The notes beneath the pieces were generated by a model. It saw nothing but the letters and a program-made list of their open reading frames with translations. It was not told the origin of the DNA and searched no databases. Made by a program: the position numbers and the translations under genes. Shown here in pieces: positions 15,631 through 23,436 of a stretch of DNA of 46,227 bases. Where the stretch lies: positions 1 through 46,227 of the forward strand of contig JAFLUQ010000001.1 of the NCBI GenBank assembly GCA_022508735.1, in the 5' to 3' direction. Position 1 is the stretch's first letter. Each line of letters starts with the position of its first letter. This stretch comes from Oscillospiraceae bacterium. GTDB taxonomy: Bacteria > Bacillota > Clostridia > UMGS1883.

Positions 15631-17679
15631 TCATGCCATGAAATCCTTTTTATCTCTGAAAAACTCTTCAATGCGTTTTTTCAGGTAAAAATTTTCCTCT
15701 TTTTCAAGAAAAGGGTCATAGCGCAGGATCTTTTCCGCAGCGGCGCCGCTCTTTATCAGAGTGTCCATGTCATTGGCGAGGCTGGCGATCTTCAGCTCCG
15801 GCAGGCCGTGCTGGCGGCTGCCGAAGAATTCACCCGGGCCGCGCAGCTCAAGGTCCTTTTCGGCTATCCTGAGACCGTCGCCGCTCTCAACCATAATTTT
15901 CATTCGTTCGATCGTGGCCTCTGAGAGATTTCCGGCAAAGAGCACGCAATAGCTCTTGTGCTCGCCGCGGCCAACGCGGCCGCGGAGCTGATGGAGCTGA
16001 CTCAGGCCAAAGCGTTCGGCGTTTTCAATTATCATCATCGTGGCGTTGGGCACGTTTACGCCCACCTCTATTACTGTGGTAGACACCAGCACCGATATCT
16101 TGTTCGCGGCAAAGTCGGCCATGACCGCGTCCTTTTCCGCGGCCTTCATGCGGCCGTGCAGCAGGCCGATCTTTAAATCGGGCAGGTCGGCGCGGAGCCT
16201 TTCGGCATAGGCTGTGGCGGCCTTCAGCTCTGCGCCCGGGCTCTCGTCTATGGCAGGGCAAACGATATAGGCCTGCCTGCCAGCGGCGACCTCTCGTGAA
16301 ATAAAAGCGTTTATCCTTCGGCGCATACCCTCATCCACGCAGAAGGTATCTATGCGCTGACGACCCGGCGGCAGCTCGTCCACCGACGATACGTCCATAT
16401 CGCCGTACATCACCAGCGCCAGAGAGCGGGGAATAGGCGTAGCTGTCATTGCCAGCATGTGGGGCAGCTCACCTTTTTCGGTAAGGGTGCTCCTCTGGCG
16501 CACGCCAAAGCGGTGCTGCTCATCGGTGACGGCCAGAGCTAAATTTTTGAAAACCACATCCTCCTGTATAAGAGCGTGAGTGCCAAAAAGCACCTGTATT
16601 TCTCCGCTTTGCAGGGCCGCTGTTATTTCGGCCTTGCGCTTTTTTGTAAGGCTGCCGGTTATGAGCCGCGCGGCTATGCCGAGCTTACCGAAGAGCGGAG
16701 CCAGCCCCTCGTAGTGCTGAGTGGCCAATATCTCCGTCGGTGCCATCATAGCGGCCTGATAACCGTTCTTCACTGCAAGAAAGATGGCTATGGCGGCAAT
16801 TATGGTCTTTCCGCAGCCCACGTCACCCTGAACAAGGCGGCTCATGGGGTAGCCCGAGCTGAGGTCGGTTATTATTTCATCCAGCACCCTCTTCTGTGCC
16901 CCGGTCAGAGAGTAGGGCAGAAGCGCGGTGAAGGCTGAATAGTCTGTGTCGCCGAAGCTATGGGGCGAGGCGCTGCGGCTCAGTATCTTCCGGCTACGGA
17001 GCGCCGTCTGCAAAATGAAAAACTCCTCAAAAACCAATCTTTTCCGGGCAATTTCGGCGTTTTCCATGTCCCGTGGGAAGTGTATCTCATTTATTGCGAA
17101 GCTAAGGGAGCAGAGCTCATTTTCAGCGCAGAGAGCTTTGGGCAGAGTCTCGGGCAGGCTGTTTTTAACTAACTCCAGCACGCCGAGCACGGCCCGGCGA
17201 ATGGCCCTCTGATTGAGACCGGCCGTCGCGTGGTACACCGGCACCACGCTTTTGTTGAACTGTTCTCTTCCGGCAGGCTCAAACTCGGGGCTTATCAGCT
17301 CAAGTCTCCCGGAATTTGATGTGACCTTGCCGTAGAAGGTGTAGTCGCTGCCCTGAACGAGCATATCTTTAATGAAACGGTTATTAAAAAAGGTCACAGG
17401 CAAAAAGCCGCTCTCGTCCCTGAGAGTGGCGCGGTAAACGGTCTGGCCGTTTCTTGTGGGATGGCCCGACACGGGCGTAAAAACTCTGGCTGTTATGCAG
17501 ACGGTCTCGCCCTCCCGAAGGTCGGCGATTTTTTTCTCCTCCCGCCGATCCTCCAGCCTTACCGGGTAGTAGGTCAGAAGGTCCCACAGTGTGTTTACGC
17601 CCAAACGTTTGAATTTTTTTTCGGTCACCTCGCCGATGCCCTTTATGGCGTCGAGAGGTGAGGAAAGCGGCAGTGACAT
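15631..17679 (-). CDS. recG: ATP-dependent DNA helicase RecG
   Basis: A full-length (682-residue) RecG, the superfamily 2 helicase that reverses stalled forks and branch-migrates Holliday junctions. The N-terminal wedge region starts with PLDAIKGIGEVTEKKFKRLG and an OB-fold follows. Helicase motifs are present in order: Walker A GDVGCGKTIIA, DEQHRFG (the DExH box), ATPIPR, an LLHGRM motif, STTVIEVGVNVP and QLRGRVGRG. The C-terminal TRG-type segment holds LELRGPGEFFG followed by RQHGLPELKIA. It is the last gene of the asp23-fakA-recG cluster, an arrangement close to the common Firmicute fakA-recG neighbourhood. The stop is followed by about 100 bases without a gene before the SASP. Confidence 0.97.
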   Translation of the reverse strand: MSLPLSSPLDAIKGIGEVTEKKFKRLGVNTLWDLLTYYPVRLEDRREEKKIADLREGETVCITARVFTPVSGHPTRNGQTVYRATLRDESGFLPVTFFNNRFIKDMLVQGSDYTFYGKVTSNSGRLELISPEFEPAGREQFNKSVVPVYHATAGLNQRAIRRAVLGVLELVKNSLPETLPKALCAENELCSLSFAINEIHFPRDMENAEIARKRLVFEEFFILQTALRSRKILSRSASPHSFGDTDYSAFTALLPYSLTGAQKRVLDEIITDLSSGYPMSRLVQGDVGCGKTIIAAIAIFLAVKNGYQAAMMAPTEILATQHYEGLAPLFGKLGIAARLITGSLTKKRKAEITAALQSGEIQVLFGTHALIQEDVVFKNLALAVTDEQHRFGVRQRSTLTEKGELPHMLAMTATPIPRSLALVMYGDMDVSSVDELPPGRQRIDTFCVDEGMRRRINAFISREVAAGRQAYIVCPAIDESPGAELKAATAYAERLRADLPDLKIGLLHGRMKAAEKDAVMADFAANKISVLVSTTVIEVGVNVPNATMMIIENAERFGLSQLHQLRGRVGRGEHKSYCVLFAGNLSEATIERMKIMVESGDGLRIAEKDLELRGPGEFFGSRQHGLPELKIASLANDMDTLIKSGAAAEKILRYDPFLEKEENFYLKKRIEEFFRDKKDFMA

Positions 17680-17696
17680 GAGGCACCTCTTAATAA

Positions 17697-18065
17697 TTAC
17701 TCATCTTTTTCTCCGTTATACTCTTCTCCGTGGCGAAATATGCGTGACACGGACATGCCGGCTGCCATGCCAAGCACTGAGGCAATCACCGGCAGCAGCA
17801 TATATTCCCGGCCTGTGGCGCCGAACACTATAAGCGGCATAACGAGGCTGCCGGCTCCGCACAGAAACAGGCTGAGCAGACCGTAGCCAACACTCTCAAA
17901 AGCTGGCAGGAAGGTGAAGAACAGCGACGCCAGTGGGAAGATTACGATCCATGCCATAACAGCATAGTCCATCTCTTTTCCGGTTATGGAGAAGATTTTC
18001 GGCCAGATTATAAGGGCAAGTGCCACAAAAAATATTGCAATGTAGCTGAATATGACTTTTTTCAT
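17697..18065 (-). CDS. Small multi-pass membrane protein of unknown function
   Basis: The 122-residue product has four hydrophobic segments (IFSYIAIFFVALALIIWP, AVMAWIVIFPLASLFFTFL, YGLLSLFLCGAGSLVMPLIV and MLLPVIASVLGMAAGM) and a charged C-terminal tail ending NGEKDE. I do not recognise a family and see no conserved polar motif inside the membrane segments. ATG 18065 has a GGAGG ribosome site. The gene sits between fakA and recG, 17 bases before recG and separated from fakA by a strong hairpin, so it may start a sub-transcript with recG. Being cotranscribed with recG need not mean a shared function. Confidence 0.7.
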   Translation of the reverse strand: MKKVIFSYIAIFFVALALIIWPKIFSITGKEMDYAVMAWIVIFPLASLFFTFLPAFESVGYGLLSLFLCGAGSLVMPLIVFGATGREYMLLPVIASVLGMAAGMSVSRIFRHGEEYNGEKDE

Positions 18066-18085
18066 AAGAATACCTCCATAGGTAA

Positions 18086-18116
18086 TTTTAAAGGGCGGTC
18101 ATGCCGCCCTTTAAAA
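18086..18116 (-). terminator. Perfect 13-bp hairpin after fakA
   Basis: TTTTAAAGGGCGG (18086-18098) and its exact inverted copy (18104-18116) flank a 5-base loop. On the minus strand it lies just past the fakA stop and ahead of the next gene's ribosome site. The arms themselves supply A/T-rich ends, but the trailing U tract is weak, so partial termination or mRNA processing is possible. Confidence 0.6.
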
Positions 18117-18125
18117 AGATTTCTC

Positions 18126-19796
18126 TTACTCTACAGAAATTATATAGTAATATACAGGCTGGCCGCCGCTGTAGGTCAGCACATCCGCGTCGGGATAGGC
18201 CTCTTCCAATGCGGAGGAAAGGACCTCGGCCTCCTCTTCTGTCACGTCAGCGCCGTAGTAGACGGAGATGACCTCGCTGTCTTCGTCGGCCATGCCGCGC
18301 ACAAGATCCTCTGCGGTCTCGGGAAGGCTTTCGCCCACAGATACGATCTCTCCGCCGGAAAGGCCAAGATAGTTGCCTTTGGCGATATCCTTGCCGTCCA
18401 CATTGGTGTCGCGCACCGCAAAGGTAACGCTGCCGCTCTTAACTGTGCCAACGGCCTCAGTCATAAGCTTAAACAGCTCCTCGGGTGAAGCGTCGGGATC
18501 AAAGGCCATTACCGCGGCAATCCCCTCAGGGATAGTGCGTGAGGGCACCACGTATATCTTTCGGTCAGTCAGGTACTGAGCCTGCTCAGCCGAGAGTATG
18601 ATATTCTTGTTATTTGGGAGTATTATCACGTTTCTGGCGTTGGTACGGTTGGCCGCCGCAAGAATATCCTCGGTGGAGGGGTTCATGGTCTGCCCGCCCT
18701 CGATTATCTCGCTGACCCCGAGATCGGTAAAGGTCTCGGCAAGCCCGGCGCCTGCGGCCACGGCTACGATAGCCAGCTCCTTCTCGGGAACCTCGGGCGC
18801 TATCTCGGCTGCTGCCTCAGTGTCAGCCGCAGTGGTCTTGTCCGCCTCGGCCTGTGCACCGCCGACAAGGCTGCTGTGCTGATGCTTCATGTTGTCTATC
18901 TTAATGTTCACCATTTCGCCAAGCTTCACGGCCTGCTCCAGCACATATCCGGGGTTGTTTGTGTGGATATGTACCTTTACGATCTCTTCCTCGTCGATGA
19001 TCAGCATACAGTCGCCCTTGCCCTCTATGGCACTCCTGAGAGAGCCGGCTGAGGCATTGGGGTCATATTTATTAATGATAAATTCGGTGCAGTAGGCGTA
19101 CTTTATATCCTCTGTCTTCATAGACTGCTGAGGTACGTCAACTGCCGCAGCCTTGTTGCTGCCGCCGGGCTCCTTAAGCTCCACAGGCTCTCCGTCCAGA
19201 GCGTCGGCAAAGCCCTGAAGCACATACATAAGGCCCTGCCCGCCGGCGTCAACCACGCCGGCCTGCTCCAGCTGTGGAAGCATTTGGGTGGTCTTTGCAA
19301 GCGTCTTGTTGCCCTTGGCGATGACAGCGTCGAAAAATTCGCCCAGATCCTCGCCCTCAAACTCCTCGGCGGCCTGAGCTATCTTGCGTATAACGGTCAG
19401 GATAGTACCCTCGGTTGGCTTCATGACCGCGCTGTAGGCCGTGTCTGAACCGCAGCGAAGGGCCGCCGCAAAGTCTTTGACGGTAATTTCATCCAGCCCT
19501 TTGAGACCTTTGCTTATGCCGCGGAAGATCTGGGAAAGTATAACGCCGGAATTTCCTCTGGCACCGCGGAGAGTGGCCTTGGCCACTGCCGAAGCCTCAT
19601 CGGAGACCGAGTCGTAGTCGTTATGGTCAGCCTCGCGGGCGGCGTTCATAAAGGTCAGTCCCATATTGGTTCCGGTGTCGCCGTCCGGCACGGGAAACAC
19701 GTTGAGCGCGTCAACTGCGTCCTTATTCTCGTTGAGCTTGTTTGCGGCAGAAAGGATCATGTTCTTGAAAAGAGCCGCATCAATCCGTTTAGTCAT
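18126..19796 (-). CDS. fakA: Fatty acid kinase catalytic subunit FakA (DAK2/YloV family)
   Basis: The 556-residue protein carries an N-terminal DAK2 (Dak phosphatase-type) kinase domain with NVFPVPDGDTGTNM at residues 32-45 and RGARGNSGVILSQ at about 75-87. A middle domain and a C-terminal YloV-type domain ending in GGQPVYYYIISVE follow. FakA phosphorylates fatty acids held by a FakB (DegV-type) protein, feeding acyl-phosphate into phospholipid synthesis. No FakB gene is in the window. It lies 14 bases behind asp23, the conserved YloU-YloV pair seen widely in Firmicutes. A linker rich in Ala/Glu near residues 310-335 joins the middle and C-terminal parts. Confidence 0.93.
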   Translation of the reverse strand: MTKRIDAALFKNMILSAANKLNENKDAVDALNVFPVPDGDTGTNMGLTFMNAAREADHNDYDSVSDEASAVAKATLRGARGNSGVILSQIFRGISKGLKGLDEITVKDFAAALRCGSDTAYSAVMKPTEGTILTVIRKIAQAAEEFEGEDLGEFFDAVIAKGNKTLAKTTQMLPQLEQAGVVDAGGQGLMYVLQGFADALDGEPVELKEPGGSNKAAAVDVPQQSMKTEDIKYAYCTEFIINKYDPNASAGSLRSAIEGKGDCMLIIDEEEIVKVHIHTNNPGYVLEQAVKLGEMVNIKIDNMKHQHSSLVGGAQAEADKTTAADTEAAAEIAPEVPEKELAIVAVAAGAGLAETFTDLGVSEIIEGGQTMNPSTEDILAAANRTNARNVIILPNNKNIILSAEQAQYLTDRKIYVVPSRTIPEGIAAVMAFDPDASPEELFKLMTEAVGTVKSGSVTFAVRDTNVDGKDIAKGNYLGLSGGEIVSVGESLPETAEDLVRGMADEDSEVISVYYGADVTEEEAEVLSSALEEAYPDADVLTYSGGQPVYYYIISVE

Positions 19797-19810
19797 TGAA
19801 AAAGCCCTCC

Positions 19811-20173
19811 TTAATCGTTAGCCACCCTGACGCTCTCGACATATACATTGACATTTTCTACCTCGAGCCCGGTTATGGTCGTTACCTGATATTTTACGTT
19901 ATTCATTATGCTTTGGCAGATAGCGCTTATATTTACGCCATACTGCACGATTATATGCAGATCTATATTAAGCGCATCGGCCTCATCAAAGCTGACCTGA
20001 ATTCCCTTGCTGATATTCCCGGCCTTGAGAAGGTTGACGATGCCGTCTTTAGTGTTTTTGAATGCCATGCCGACAACACCGTAGCACTTGGTGGCTACGC
20101 TGCCCGCAATCGCTGAAATAACGCTGCTGCTTATGGTTATGCTGCCAAATTCATTTTCAAATATACCGGCCAA
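19811..20173 (-). CDS. Asp23/Gls24 (YloU-type) envelope stress protein
   Basis: A roughly 120-residue cytoplasmic protein of the Asp23/Gls24/YloU family, recognised from FENEFGSITISSSVISAIAG, CYGVVGMA and the ending TGLEVENVNVYVESV. I start it at TTG 20173, because GGAGG (20186-20182) lies 8 bases upstream. The farther TTG at 20188 has no ribosome site and would itself overlap that GGAGG. Family members are membrane-associated and linked to envelope homeostasis. The YloU-YloV (FakA) gene pair is strongly conserved. A good promoter lies at 20215-20244 on the minus strand, so it heads the asp23-fakA unit. Confidence 0.88.
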   Translation of the reverse strand: MAGIFENEFGSITISSSVISAIAGSVATKCYGVVGMAFKNTKDGIVNLLKAGNISKGIQVSFDEADALNIDLHIIVQYGVNISAICQSIMNNVKYQVTTITGLEVENVNVYVESVRVAND

Positions 20174-20214
20174 TTTCTCCGCCTCCAATTAAAAAGATAA
20201 GTCGTCTTTATAAT

Positions 20215-20244
20215 ATTATAACCTAAAACCGACTGAGTTGTCAA
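20215..20244 (-). promoter_or_regulatory. Sigma-A promoter of asp23-fakA
   Basis: Minus-strand TTGACA (20244-20239) and TATAAT (20220-20215) with an 18-base spacer. Directly upstream is an inverted repeat TCTTAAT-TTAT-ATTAAGA (20247-20264), between this and the divergent sigK-leader promoter. Confidence 0.75.
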
Positions 20245-20293
20245 TATCTTAATTTATATTAAGACGAAATTAAAAAAATTTATATTTTTACAC

Positions 20294-20322
20294 TTGACAA
20301 ACCTTTTGATTAATAGTATTAT
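20294..20322 (+). promoter_or_regulatory. Sigma-A-like promoter of the sigK leader transcript
   Basis: TTGACA (20294-20299) and TATTAT (20317-20322) with 17-base spacing; a TATAAT at 20320-20325 overlaps as an alternative -10. It faces the sigK gene about 200 bases downstream but is followed almost at once by an intrinsic terminator. Confidence 0.7.
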
Positions 20323-20328
20323 AATAAT

Positions 20329-20405
20329 GCGATGTTTGGTAAGGAAATGCCCTTGCCATTACATAAAAAAATAACCGGTCGTTCAGGGATCGGTTATTTT
20401 TTTAT
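20329..20405 (+). ncRNA. Candidate short terminated leader RNA or attenuator upstream of sigK
   Basis: The expected transcript of about 75 bases folds into two hairpins. The first is GGTAAGG paired with CCTTGCC (20338-20357) around a 6-base loop. The second pairs AAAAATAACCG (20367-20377) with CGGTTATTTTT (20391-20401), followed directly by TTAT and preceded by A's, a canonical intrinsic terminator. It could be a small RNA, a ligand-responsive attenuator or the 3' boundary of a short upstream transcript. I recognise no known riboswitch consensus in it. Confidence 0.5.
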
Positions 20406-20523
20406 CTTCAGCAATGAGTTGACCCGAACGGTTGCCCTTGAAAATCCCACGCGGCTTTTTATTTTATTATTGGAACGTGAACAGGCCCGGTTGCATAGTA
20501 TGCTCCATAAGGAGGTTTTTACC

Positions 20524-21195
20524 ATGCTTTTATCTGTTCTACTCAGCTGTCTCAGTGGTCTGTTTATGACCGGGCAGCTTCAGGATTCCTGTTTTCCCCG
20601 GCCTCTCAGCCATAAGGAAGAGGAAAGGTACGTGGAGCTCATGATGGAGGGTGACCGCGCGGCCAGAAATATCCTGATAGAGCACAATCTTCGGCTTGTG
20701 GCCCATATCGTTAAAAAATACGCCGATGTTTCAGGGGCCGACGACCTTATCTCTATTGGTACCATCGGCCTTATCAAAGGGATAAATTCCTTTGACCCCG
20801 TTAAGAGCCACAGGCTTTCGACCTATATTTCCCGCTGCATTGAAAACGAGATACTCATGAGCCTGAGAAAAGAGAAAAAGTACCAGGGTCAGGTTTCGCT
20901 TCAGGAACCTATTGGCTTTGATTCCGACGGCAATGAGATAAGCCTGATAGACGTGCTTCAGGCAGACAATGAAGAAATATGCGAGCAGATAGATAGGGAA
21001 AATCTCATAGCTAAAGTGATGCGTAAGGTAAAAACGATGCTTTCAGACCGTGAAAGAGAGATAATAGCTCTGCGCTATGGCCTGACCGGAGCGGCTCCGC
21101 TTACTCAACGCGAGGTGGCCGGAAAGCTGGGCATAAGCCGCTCATATGTGTCAAGAATTGAGAAAAAGGCCCTGTCTCGTCTCAGGGAAGACTGA
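20524..21195 (+). CDS. sigK: Sporulation RNA polymerase sigma factor K, intact, with pro-sequence
   Basis: The start is ATG 20524 behind AAGGAGG; the open frame extends upstream to 20332 but through the terminator hairpin. The 223-residue product begins with a hydrophobic pro-sequence (LLSVLLSCLSGLFM), as in pro-sigma-K, which in Bacillus is cleaved by SpoIVFB in the mother cell. Region 2 follows (LIEHNLRLVAHIVKKYAD, ADDLISIGTIGLIKGINSFD, RLSTYISRCIENEILM) and then region 4 with the DNA-binding helix QREVAGKLGISRSYVSRIEK. Sigma K directs late mother-cell genes for coat and cortex. No skin-type phage element interrupts it. A weak sigma-E/K-like -10 (CATAGTAT, 20494-20501) is the only later-stage promoter hint. 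Confidence 0.93.
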   Translation: MLLSVLLSCLSGLFMTGQLQDSCFPRPLSHKEEERYVELMMEGDRAARNILIEHNLRLVAHIVKKYADVSGADDLISIGTIGLIKGINSFDPVKSHRLSTYISRCIENEILMSLRKEKKYQGQVSLQEPIGFDSDGNEISLIDVLQADNEEICEQIDRENLIAKVMRKVKTMLSDREREIIALRYGLTGAAPLTQREVAGKLGISRSYVSRIEKKALSRLRED

Positions 21196-21205
21196 TAAAA
21201 AACTG

Positions 21206-21234
21206 TTGACTTAATTTGTAACGTGATATATAAT
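21206..21234 (+). promoter_or_regulatory. Sigma-A promoter of rnhA
   Basis: TTGACT (21206-21211), 17-base spacer, perfect TATAAT (21229-21234), 31 bases before the rnhA start. Confidence 0.8.
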
Positions 21235-21265
21235 ATACAAATAAACATAAAAAGCAGGTGCATAC

Positions 21266-21736
21266 ATGAAAAAGATTCAGCTTTTCACTGACGGCGCGTG
21301 CAGCGGCAATCCCGGAAAGGGTGGATACGGCGCGATACTCAGGTATAATGAAAATGAAAAGGTGCTTTCCGAGGGCTTCCGCCTGACCACAAACAACCGT
21401 ATGGAGCTTTTGGCGGCCATTGCGGGGCTGGAGGCTCTTCGGGAACCCTGCGAGGTGGAGCTGTACAGTGATTCAAAATATCTGGTGGATGCCGTCACCA
21501 AGGGCTGGGTCTATGGGTGGAAGAAAAAGGGCTGGAAAAAATCCGACGGAAAGCCGGCCCAAAATGTAGATCTGTGGGAACGGCTGCTGAGTCAGATGGC
21601 GGTGCATAAGGTGGAATATGTATGGCTCAAGGGGCACGCCGGGCATCCCGAAAACGAGCGCTGCGACCGTCTGGCCGTGGCGGCCTATGGAGGGGACAAG
21701 CTCTCTGAGGACATTAATTATACATGCGGATTTTAG
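21266..21736 (+). CDS. rnhA: Ribonuclease HI
   Basis: A 156-residue RNase HI of bacterial type, which cuts the RNA strand of RNA:DNA hybrids (R-loops, primers). The DEDD metal site is complete: Asp9 in LFTDGACSGNPG, Glu47 in NNRMELLA, Asp69 in YSDSKY and Asp134 in ENERCDRLA. The catalytic-loop His124 is in KGHAGHPEN. The basic handle region (GWKKKGWKKSDGK) is present. ATG 21266 follows AGCAGGTG. It appears monocistronic with its own promoter. Length and motifs are entirely normal. Confidence 0.97.
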   Translation: MKKIQLFTDGACSGNPGKGGYGAILRYNENEKVLSEGFRLTTNNRMELLAAIAGLEALREPCEVELYSDSKYLVDAVTKGWVYGWKKKGWKKSDGKPAQNVDLWERLLSQMAVHKVEYVWLKGHAGHPENERCDRLAVAAYGGDKLSEDINYTCGF

Positions 21737-21801
21737 CGTAAAATAAAGTCGTACAATAAGATTAAAAAGATTAATATGTAAGTTTTTAAAAAATTTGAGT
21801 A

Positions 21802-21829
21802 TTGACAATCCGATAAAGTGTGTTATAAT
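21802..21829 (+). promoter_or_regulatory. Sigma-A promoter of the sugar transferase
   Basis: TTGACA (21802-21807), 16-base spacer, TATAAT (21824-21829). The expected leader is about 80 bases. Confidence 0.75.
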
Positions 21830-21918
21830 GAGTAATGAATTCAGCTTAGCGTTTGGTGTTAAGATATATATTTTTTGAACTTTATACGAATTTTATGCGA
21901 AAGGAGGCGGGCCTGAAT

Positions 21919-22539
21919 ATGGAGAAAAAGAAAGGGCTCATCATATATGAGTTTTTTAAGCGCCTGACGGATATAGTAGTATCCGGTATAGCATTGATCG
22001 TACTTTCTCCGCTGTTTTTGGTCATCGCTGTCCTTGTTAAGATTGACGGCGGGCCGGCCTTTTTTTTCCAGGAACGCGCCGGAAAAGACGAAAAATATTT
22101 TACAATGTATAAGTTTCGCTCTATGGTTATGGGCGCGGAGGATATGCTTGACGAGCTTCAGAGCCAGAACGAGGCAGACGGCTTTATTTTTAAGATGGAA
22201 AACGACCCGCGGGTGACAACTGTGGGAAATATCCTCAGGCGGACAAGCCTTGATGAGCTTCCTCAGCTTCTCAACATTTTAAAGGGCGATATGTCTTTGG
22301 TAGGGCCGAGACCCCCACTTCGGAACGAAGTGGAGCAGTATAATGACTACCAGCGTCAAAGGCTTACGGTCAAGCCCGGGCTGACCTGCATATGGCAGTG
22401 CAGCGGCAGGAGCGACGTTGGTCTTGACGATTGGATGCGCATGGATATGGAATACATAGAAAAGCGCGGGTATTTCTATGATTGGTTTTTGATCTTCAAG
22501 ACCGTTCCGGCGGTTTTGACCGGTAAAGGCGCAAAATAA
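21919..22539 (+). CDS. Polyprenyl-phosphate sugar-1-phosphate transferase (bacterial sugar transferase, WcaJ/PglC-like)
   Basis: I favour ATG 21919 (AAAGGAGG 11 bases upstream), giving 206 residues; ATG 21895 in frame lacks a ribosome site. A basic stretch and one hydrophobic helix (IVVSGIALIVLSPLFLVIAVLV) are followed by the bacterial sugar transferase core: FFFQERAGK, MYKFRSM, KMENDPRVTTVGNILRRTSLDELPQ in order, SLVGPRPP and KPGLTCIWQ. Such monotopic enzymes load a sugar phosphate onto undecaprenyl phosphate to begin surface glycan or S-layer glycan assembly. No other glycan-assembly genes are adjacent, so the product is unknown. A strong hairpin follows at 22553-22590. Confidence 0.9.
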   Translation: MEKKKGLIIYEFFKRLTDIVVSGIALIVLSPLFLVIAVLVKIDGGPAFFFQERAGKDEKYFTMYKFRSMVMGAEDMLDELQSQNEADGFIFKMENDPRVTTVGNILRRTSLDELPQLLNILKGDMSLVGPRPPLRNEVEQYNDYQRQRLTVKPGLTCIWQCSGRSDVGLDDWMRMDMEYIEKRGYFYDWFLIFKTVPAVLTGKGAK

Positions 22540-22552
22540 TTTGAAGTAGCAA

Positions 22553-22590
22553 AAAACACCTTTGTGAGTAATATATCACAGAGGTGTTTT
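22553..22590 (+). terminator. 15-bp hairpin: terminator of the sugar transferase gene that also covers the next ribosome site
   Basis: AAAACACCTTTGTGA (22553-22567) pairs with TCACAGAGGTGTTTT (22576-22590), with a single T-G pair and an 8-base loop, and a short T run ends the right arm. The GAGGTG ribosome site (22581-22586) of the downstream L,D-transpeptidase gene lies entirely in the right arm, 7 bases from its ATG. In readthrough RNA the site would be hidden. Confidence 0.75.
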
Positions 22591-22593
22591 ATC

Positions 22594-23436
22594 ATGTGCA
22601 TAGAATTTTACACAGTTCGTCGGGGCGACAGCCTTTTTACGATCGCCCGGCGCCTTGGTACCACCGAGGAAGAGCTAATAAGGCTGAACGAAGGCATCGA
22701 ACCGGAAAATCTTCAAATAGGGCAGAGAATATGTGTCAGGAGCGACGACCGTGAAACCGTGAGTTGTCCGTTTGGCTCCGTGCCGTACTCGATCGTCGCC
22801 GGAGACACTTTGGCGAGAATAGCCATGAGATTTTCTACGACTGTAGATTCTCTTTTGTCAAGCAATCCCGACATTGATCCGTATAATCTTCAGGTGGGGC
22901 AGCGCATCTGCATAGCTCAGCCAATAGGCGCGCTGCCGCCATGCCCGTATGAGAATTTCTATGTGATAAGGCGGGGCGACACCGTAAGAAGCATCGCCGC
23001 CGCCTTTGAGGTGGAGCAGAGGGAGATACTGACTGCAAACCCCGGGCTTGTTCCGACAAATCTGCAGGTCGGGCAGGTTATATGTCTGCCGTTAGCTCCC
23101 TCTCCGATTGAGATAATTATAAACATAGGCGCAAAACGACTGACCGTGTACAGAAACGGAAGGGTATACCGCCAATATGTTGTGGCGACAGGCAAGGAGG
23201 AAACGCCCACGCCAACAGGTGTTTTCACCATTATAAACAAGCAGGTCAATCCCGGCGGACCCTACGGGACCAGATGGATGGGATTGAGCCGCCGAGGCTA
23301 CGGAATTCATGGAACAAATGACCCGTCCTCTATTGGAAATGCCGCTTCTAACGGCTGCGTGCGCATGTTTAACGAGGATGTGGAATCTCTGTTCGACATT
23401 ACGCCGGTTGGAACAGTGGTGAGAATACTTCCTTAG
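22594..23436 (+). CDS. Triple-LysM L,D-transpeptidase (YkuD family)
   Basis: The start is ATG 22594 with GAGGTG 7 bases upstream. The 280-residue protein has three LysM peptidoglycan-binding motifs (starting at FYTVRRGDSLFTIARRLG, PYSIVAGDTLARIAMRFS and FYVIRRGDTVRSIAAAFE), then a YkuD catalytic domain. The domain starts at IEIIINIGAKRLTVYRNG and has YGIHGT and the active-site SNGCVRM (His and Cys). L,D-transpeptidases form 3-3 peptidoglycan cross-links or attach proteins. No signal peptide is visible: the protein opens directly with LysM, so it may be exported by an unusual route, act in the spore, or be cytoplasmic until lysis. The last 16 bases form half of a perfect inverted repeat. Confidence 0.9.
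   Translation: MCIEFYTVRRGDSLFTIARRLGTTEEELIRLNEGIEPENLQIGQRICVRSDDRETVSCPFGSVPYSIVAGDTLARIAMRFSTTVDSLLSSNPDIDPYNLQVGQRICIAQPIGALPPCPYENFYVIRRGDTVRSIAAAFEVEQREILTANPGLVPTNLQVGQVICLPLAPSPIEIIINIGAKRLTVYRNGRVYRQYVVATGKEETPTPTGVFTIINKQVNPGGPYGTRWMGLSRRGYGIHGTNDPSSIGNAASNGCVRMFNEDVESLFDITPVGTVVRILP

Noticed and set aside
20332..20523. Upstream extension of the sigK frame to 20332
   Set aside because: It would run through an intrinsic terminator and lacks a ribosome site; ATG 20524 has AAGGAGG and gives a normal pro-sigma-K N-terminus.
20524..21195. Interruption of sigK by a skin-type phage element
   Set aside because: The reading frame is continuous through regions 2 and 4, so no rearrangement is needed.
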